The notes under the pieces: generated by a model | What the model saw: only the letters and a program-made list of their open reading frames with translations | Told to the model about the DNA's origin: nothing | Databases searched by the model: none | Program-made: the position numbers and the translations under genes | Shown: one piece after another, positions 43,239-47,818 of the stretch | Layout: every line of letters starts with the position of its first letter | How positions within the stretch are numbered: the first letter of the stretch is position 1 | DNA from: Deltaproteobacteria bacterium | GTDB taxonomy: Bacteria; SAR324; NAC60-12 | DNA: 47,818 nucleotides | Direction: 5' to 3' | NCBI GenBank assembly: GCA_002683785.1 | Contig: NYUB01000030.1 | Coordinates: 59,066 to 106,883 of the forward strand

Positions 43239-45626
43239 TTAATGCTGATTGAATTTTTCCATTAAAGCAGCCATATCCTCATCAAAATTCCCGCTGCTTT
43301 TGCGAATGGGAGTTTCCGTTTTTTGGGAGCTGGAACGTTTCTTTTCTCTATTTTTCTTTTTCTTTTCAGAAGAGTGACTTTTTTTCGATGGACCTTTTTC
43401 TTTGTTTGGAGCTGAAGAATCTGAGCTTCTTCCTTCCCCTGGATCGTTGAGGGAAAGTGAGATGCGTTTCCGTTCCTCATCAATTTCCAGGACCCAGGCA
43501 TCAACTTTTTGACCCACGGTACATACTTCCAGAGGATCCTTGATGTATTTTTTTGAGAGCCTGGAAATGTGAACCAGTCCGTCCTGATGGACACCGATGT
43601 CGATGAATGCACCAAAATGTGTGACGTTGGTGATCACACCTGGGAGTTTCATCCCCTTTTCCAAGTCTCCAATCTCACTGACAGAATCGTCGAATTGAAC
43701 GGTTTGATGATCATCACGTGGATCTCGTCCAGGTTTGTGGAGTTCGTCGATGATGTCTTTTAGGGTGTATGAACCAATTCCTTGTTCTTCATAACGTTTG
43801 ACATCAATCAGTTTCAGTTTTTCCTCATTACCCACCATTTTTTGAAGGGGTATTTCAAGCTGCTCCGCCATTTGTTCGACTAAGGAATAATTTTCTGGAT
43901 GAACAGCAGAGTGATCAAGTGGATTTTCACTTTCAGGAACACGAAGAAATCCTGCTGCCTGCTCAAAGGTCCTTTTTCCCATTCCCTTGACTTGCAAGAG
44001 TTCATTTCGAGCCGAATAGGATCCATTCAAATTTCTATGTTGGACTATATTTCGAGCAAGACCTGGATTGATTCCCGATACATGCTCCAGAAGTTGAAAG
44101 GATGCACGGTTGAGGTCGACTCCCACAAAATTCACACATGATTCTACCGTACGGTCCAGTGACTGCTTGAGCCGACTCTGATTCACGTCATGCTGATATT
44201 GACCAACACCTATCGATTTTGGTTCGATTTTCACCAGTTCGGCCAGAGGGTCCTGATAACGTCGTGCGATCGAAACAGCCCCACGGACAGTCAAATCGAG
44301 ATCTGGAAATTCCTCACGGGCAGTTTTTGAAGCAGAATAAACAGATGCACCCGATTCATTGACCACCAACGTTTCCAATGAATGACCTTCTTCCTGGATC
44401 CAATCCCGGACAAAACGAAAGACTTCTCTGGAAGCAGTTCCATTTCCAATAGCCACGATGTCGACTTTGTGTTCTTTCAGCAGTGCATTGAGTTCTTGGC
44501 GAGCTTCTTCGATTTTGTTTTTGGGAGGTACAGGATAGATCACACCATGTTTGACAAATCGTCCGGTGTGGTTAACCAAGACCCATTTGGTCCCGGTTCG
44601 AAATGCAGGGTCGAGTCCAAGCACATTGCGTGCTCCACCTGGTGGTTGAAGCATCAACTGTCGAAGGTTTTTGCTGAACATTTCGATCGAAGAAGCGTCG
44701 GCCTGAATTTTAAGATCCACCCGGATGTCGGTTTCAATGCTTCCAGAGAGCAACCTTTTGTAGGACTCTTCGAAAATTTCCAACCAGAGTTCTCTCAGTT
44801 CGGGGCTCCGTCCTTTCATCCAGTGATTCGAAATTAATGTCATCACAGAACCTTCCGCGACATTCACTTGGATTTTGAGTACATGGTCTTTTTCACCACG
44901 CCGCATAGCCAAAACGCGGTGAGGTGGAATTCGTGATAGTTTTTCTTCGTATTGATAATACATCTCGAATTTGGAGGATTTTCCTTCAAACTCAGATTTG
45001 ACATTGGAGACGAGACTGCCTTCACGTGAAGTAAGTTCTCTCAGTTCTCTTCGAAGATCGGCATCTTCAGAAATTTGTTCTGCTAAGATGTCCTTTGCTC
45101 CCTGAAGAACTTTGTGATCCTCGAGTTTTTCCTCGCGTTCTTTATTGAACTCCTGGATCCAATCATTCAGGACTTCCATATTGCTGTCCTGGTTCATCAT
45201 CAGTTCTGCAAGGGGTTCAAGTCCAAGTTCCTTGGCGATGATAGCACGAGTTCTTCGTTTGGGTTTATAGGGTAGATAGAGGTCTTCAAGAGTTTGTTTT
45301 GAATCGGCCTCTCGGATCGATTTTTCCAGTTCCGGTGTAAGCTTTTCCTGTTCCTGGATACTGTTCAGAATCACATTTCTACGTTCTTCAAGGTCACTCA
45401 AATACTGGTAACGGTCTTGAATTTGACCAATCTGAACTTCATCCAGTCCTCCAGTCGCTTCTTTCCTGTATCGGGCAATGAAGGGAATGGAGTTATCACT
45501 AAGCAAAAGCTCAAGTGTCCCCTGGATTCGGTTGGAAGGAAGTCCCAGTTCACTGGAAAGTTTTGGAGTGAACTGCTGAATGGAAGAGTTTGCTTCCCCG
45601 GTTCTGCCGGGCTTGGAATCGCTCAT
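43239..45626 (-). CDS. tex: Tex-family RNA-binding transcription accessory protein
   Basis: This 795-aa protein has the Tex architecture: an N-terminal helical region (NSIPFIARYRKEATGGLDEVQI, YLPYKPKRRTRA), the YqgF/RuvC-like domain (VLGLDPAFRTGTKW, IGNGTASRE), tandem HhH motifs (INPGLARNIVQHR, VKGMGKRTFEQAAGFLRV) and an S1 domain (VITNVTHFGAFIDIGVHQDG). A Lys/Ser-rich low-complexity tail of about 65 residues follows. Tex binds RNA and influences transcription and stability of structured transcripts. It heads the DUF2237-ypeA-DUF429 operon and is divergent from xsc. Confidence 0.95.
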   Translation of the reverse strand: MSDSKPGRTGEANSSIQQFTPKLSSELGLPSNRIQGTLELLLSDNSIPFIARYRKEATGGLDEVQIGQIQDRYQYLSDLEERRNVILNSIQEQEKLTPELEKSIREADSKQTLEDLYLPYKPKRRTRAIIAKELGLEPLAELMMNQDSNMEVLNDWIQEFNKEREEKLEDHKVLQGAKDILAEQISEDADLRRELRELTSREGSLVSNVKSEFEGKSSKFEMYYQYEEKLSRIPPHRVLAMRRGEKDHVLKIQVNVAEGSVMTLISNHWMKGRSPELRELWLEIFEESYKRLLSGSIETDIRVDLKIQADASSIEMFSKNLRQLMLQPPGGARNVLGLDPAFRTGTKWVLVNHTGRFVKHGVIYPVPPKNKIEEARQELNALLKEHKVDIVAIGNGTASREVFRFVRDWIQEEGHSLETLVVNESGASVYSASKTAREEFPDLDLTVRGAVSIARRYQDPLAELVKIEPKSIGVGQYQHDVNQSRLKQSLDRTVESCVNFVGVDLNRASFQLLEHVSGINPGLARNIVQHRNLNGSYSARNELLQVKGMGKRTFEQAAGFLRVPESENPLDHSAVHPENYSLVEQMAEQLEIPLQKMVGNEEKLKLIDVKRYEEQGIGSYTLKDIIDELHKPGRDPRDDHQTVQFDDSVSEIGDLEKGMKLPGVITNVTHFGAFIDIGVHQDGLVHISRLSKKYIKDPLEVCTVGQKVDAWVLEIDEERKRISLSLNDPGEGRSSDSSAPNKEKGPSKKSHSSEKKKKNREKKRSSSQKTETPIRKSSGNFDEDMAALMEKFNQH

Positions 45627-45819
45627 GGATACGGAAGATAACAGATTGTATGAATGATGAGATTTAAATCAAAACTCAAAATATTAACCCTTGCAGAAAC
45701 CATTTGCAAACTTCAACGAATTTGCTTGCATGTCCCATGAAGAGTAAGTTAAGGAGATTTGTTGAAAGAGCTTTGTAAAAATATCTAAAAATGATGCCTT
45801 CTTTGTATCCTCAATATTC

Positions 45820-45848
45820 TTGACAAGATACCCTTAGAATGGCATAAA
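45820..45848 (+). promoter_or_regulatory. Sigma-70-type promoter of xsc
   Basis: TTGACA (45820-45825) is a perfect -35 box, followed by a 17-nt spacer and CATAAA (45843-45848) as a fair -10. It lies 68 nt before the xsc ATG, and the palindrome at 45849 abuts the -10, which points to repressor control at the transcription start. Confidence 0.65.
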
Positions 45849-45865
45849 TGAGATTAGTATTCTCA
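45849..45865. promoter_or_regulatory. Operator candidate at the xsc promoter
   Basis: TGAGATTAGTATTCTCA has 5-bp arms (TGAGA/TCTCA) around seven bases, the same 17-bp frame as the site before the IclR gene, with 13 of 17 positions identical. It abuts the -10 box. A half-site, TGAGACTTA (45871-45879), identical to the left nine bases of the IclR-gene site, follows 22 nt later, two helical turns away. Confidence 0.5.
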
Positions 45866-45915
45866 CCAGATGAGACTTAAAAAATAAAAAAACTCAGAAT
45901 TCAAGGTTTACAGCT

Positions 45916-47688
45916 ATGAAAATGACAACGGAAGAAGCATTCGTCAAAGTGCTCCAGAGGCAGGGAATTGAACATGCTTTTGGAATCATAGGTTCGGCCT
46001 TCATGCCGATTTCCCACTATTTCCCTGAAGCAGGGATCACCTTCTGGGATGTTGGACACGAATGCAACGGGGGTTACATGGCCGATGGTTTTACCCGTTC
46101 GACAGGCAAGATGGCAATGATTATTGCCCAAAATGGACCTGGCATCACCAATTTTGTTACCTGTGTCAAAACCGCCTATTGGAATCATACTCCGATGCTC
46201 CTGGTAACTCCCCAAGCGGCAAACAAGACCATTGGACAAGGGGGATTCCAGGAAGTTGAACAAATGGCAGTCTTCAAGGACATGGTAGGATATCAGGAAG
46301 AAGTTCGTGATCCCTCTCGAACTGCAGAGGTACTGAACCGTGTCATCACCAAGGCTCGTCGGCTTTCTGCTCCTGCACAAATCAATATCCCACGAGATTT
46401 CTGGACTCAAGTCATTGATGTCGAAATTCCAGAAGCTCTTGAATTCGAAATTCCTACAGGAGGAAACGATGCTGTTGCAGAAGCGGCTCAGTTGCTTTCC
46501 AATGCTGATTTTCCTGTGATCCTCAACGGGGCTGGAGTCGTTTTAGGTGGAGCAATAGATGCTTCCAGAAAACTTGCAGAGCGATTGGATGCTCCAGTCT
46601 GCTGCAACTACCAGCACAATGATGCATTTCCCGGTTCACATCCGCTCTATGCTGGGCCTTTAGGATACAATGGATCTAAGGCAGCCATGGAATTGATCAA
46701 CAAGGCCGATGTAGTACTTGCGCTTGGAACACGTCTCAACCCCTTTTCCACCTTGCCGGGTTACAGTCTGGATTATTGGCCGAATTCTGCAAAACTGATT
46801 CAGGTTGATATAAACCCTGAACGCATCGGCTTGACCAAACCGGTTACTGTTGGAATTGCAGGAGATGCTCGAAAAACTGCAGAAGCAATTCTGGAAAAAC
46901 TTTCACCGTCTTCTAGCGCGAGTGTCAGACAGCAAAGACGGGATCTGGTGGCTCAGAAAAAAGCATCTTGGTCTGAAACCCTTTCTTCCATGGATCATGA
47001 AGATGATGATCCTGGTACCACATGGAACGAACGGGCCCGAGAAAATCAACCTACCTACATGTCTCCAAGGATGAGTTGGCGTGCAATCATCAAGGCCCTC
47101 CCGAAAGAGGCGATCATTTCCTCAGATATCGGAAATAATTGTGCAATCGGAAATGCCTATCCAACCTTTGAGGCAGGGAGGAAATATCTGGCTCCGGGGC
47201 TTTTTGGCCCATGTGGCTATGGATTTCCTTCGATCATAGGTGCTAAGATCGGGAATCCTGATACTCCCGTTGTAGGGTTTGCTGGGGATGGTGCTTTTGG
47301 CATATCGATGAATGAGATGACTGCAATAGGAAGGGAAGATTGGCCTGCTATCACCATGATTATTTTCCGAAATTACCAGTGGGGTGCTGAAAAGCGTAAT
47401 ACGACTCTTTGGTATTCAGATAATTTTGTCGGGACTGAACTCGACCTTCAGGTTTCTTATGCAGATATTGCAAAGGCATGCGGGGTCAAAGGGGTCCAGG
47501 CGAAAAGCATGGAGGAACTCACCACGACTCTGGAAACAGCGGTACAAGAACAAATGAATCAGGGAGTGACCACTTTTATTGAAGTCATCCTGAATCAGGA
47601 ACTTGGAGAACCGTTCAGAAGAGATGCAATGAAAACTCCGGTCTCAGTTGCTGGTATTCGGAGAGAAGACATGCGCCCACAGGTATGA
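45916..47688 (+). CDS. xsc: Sulfoacetaldehyde acetyltransferase
   Basis: This 590-aa ThDP enzyme has EEAFVKVLQRQGIEHAFGI at the start, the cofactor Glu in VGHECNGGYMADG, and the central domain IPTGGNDAVAEAAQLL. The C-terminal ThDP/Mg motif is GFAGDGAFGISMNEMTAIG, with N-Y-Q-W-G-A-E following. These strings and the whole length match Xsc rather than acetolactate synthase. It converts sulfoacetaldehyde and phosphate to acetyl phosphate and sulfite, the desulfonation step of taurine degradation. The aminotransferase gene 23 nt downstream would supply sulfoacetaldehyde. Regulation by an IclR-type protein is suggested by the operator-like sites. Confidence 0.94.
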   Translation: MKMTTEEAFVKVLQRQGIEHAFGIIGSAFMPISHYFPEAGITFWDVGHECNGGYMADGFTRSTGKMAMIIAQNGPGITNFVTCVKTAYWNHTPMLLVTPQAANKTIGQGGFQEVEQMAVFKDMVGYQEEVRDPSRTAEVLNRVITKARRLSAPAQINIPRDFWTQVIDVEIPEALEFEIPTGGNDAVAEAAQLLSNADFPVILNGAGVVLGGAIDASRKLAERLDAPVCCNYQHNDAFPGSHPLYAGPLGYNGSKAAMELINKADVVLALGTRLNPFSTLPGYSLDYWPNSAKLIQVDINPERIGLTKPVTVGIAGDARKTAEAILEKLSPSSSASVRQQRRDLVAQKKASWSETLSSMDHEDDDPGTTWNERARENQPTYMSPRMSWRAIIKALPKEAIISSDIGNNCAIGNAYPTFEAGRKYLAPGLFGPCGYGFPSIIGAKIGNPDTPVVGFAGDGAFGISMNEMTAIGREDWPAITMIIFRNYQWGAEKRNTTLWYSDNFVGTELDLQVSYADIAKACGVKGVQAKSMEELTTTLETAVQEQMNQGVTTFIEVILNQELGEPFRRDAMKTPVSVAGIRREDMRPQV

Positions 47689-47711
47689 ATCAAAACTTTA
47701 TTACAGGTAAA

Positions 47712-47818
47712 ATGATGGAAAAAACTGAAATTAGCACACCGGATGCACTTTGGCGTCCAATGACCCAGCATCAAATGATGCGTGGAAAGGATGCTCCCAG
47801 CAAGATCGTTCGTGGAGA
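47712..47818 (+). CDS. Class III aminotransferase, probably taurine:pyruvate, 3'-partial
   Basis: Only the first 35 codons are present (MMEKTEISTPDALWRPMTQH, ending KIVRGE at the window edge). The pattern W-x-P-M-T-Q-H followed by I-V-R-G-E is the usual N-terminal region of class III omega-aminotransferases. Its place directly after xsc suggests taurine:pyruvate aminotransferase, which makes sulfoacetaldehyde and alanine. Either of two adjacent ATGs (47712, 47715) can be the start; ACAGGTAAA precedes them. Confidence 0.6.
   Translation, partial: MMEKTEISTPDALWRPMTQHQMMRGKDAPSKIVRG

Noticed and set aside
1-47818. CRISPR arrays, insertion sequences, integrases, prophage genes or rRNA
   Set aside because: None was seen: no regularly spaced repeats, no transposase or integrase motifs and no rRNA-like sequence.

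Overview
The window is a compact, gene-dense bacterial chromosome segment (about 90% coding) of moderate GC. It appears to come from a free-living, Gram-negative, probably marine heterotroph. Two beta-barrel-like exported proteins ending in Phe, a FliG flagellar motor gene, a cold-shock protein, sulfonate catabolism (xsc) and a CASTOR/POLLUX-type channel fit a deltaproteobacterial or SAR324-like lineage. That placement is an inference from gene content; no rRNA gene is present.

Layout. 1-4.9 kb: the end of a 5'-nucleotidase, a hydroxyacid-oxoacid transhydrogenase divergent from an IclR regulator, and an L-asparaginase. 5.0-9.2 kb: a minus-strand PRT-aguA-aguB cluster (agmatine to putrescine) and a lone methylcrotonyl-CoA carboxylase beta subunit. 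9.3-14.1 kb: an envelope protein, a serine/threonine dehydratase with an upstream lipoprotein, a NusG paralogue and the large ion channel. 14.3-15.2 kb: small genes, including an untracked 55-aa ORF with a folded leader. 15.2-20.7 kb: the complete 2-oxoglutarate dehydrogenase operon (sucA, sucB, lpd). 20.8-27.6 kb: VanZ-like protein, a response-regulator/histidine-kinase fusion overlapping an amidase, tRNA-Ile2(CAU), small proteins, tandem ABM-fold proteins and YtoQ. 27.8-34.6 kb: fliG, csp with a structured 3' region, a D-arginine-dehydrogenase-like flavoenzyme, a SPOR protein and lysA. 34.6-37.2 kb: a minus-strand cluster with a GrdB-like selenoprotein split in the ORF track by an in-frame UGA, a carboxymuconolactone-decarboxylase-like protein, a 3-hydroxyisobutyrate-dehydrogenase-like enzyme and two overlapping tiny genes. 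37.5-45.6 kb: tandem small secreted paralogues, an outer-membrane-like protein, NIPSNAP, sfsA, an enoyl-CoA hydratase and a tex-DUF2237-ypeA-DUF429 operon. 45.9-47.8 kb: xsc followed by the start of a class III aminotransferase, a taurine-type sulfoacetaldehyde pathway.

Main points. (1) The UGA at 36715-36717 very probably encodes selenocysteine: the frame continues as U-P-V-C-H-Q and a bacterial SECIS-like hairpin follows. (2) The same 17-bp palindrome class, TGAGA-N7-TCTCA, lies just before the IclR gene and directly abutting the -10 of a good xsc promoter, which suggests IclR control of sulfoacetaldehyde catabolism. (3) Five genes too short for the ORF track were found at 14760, 26492, 29332, 34615 and 34727. 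(4) Two structured RNA candidates are seen, one in the leader of the 55-aa ORF and one after csp.
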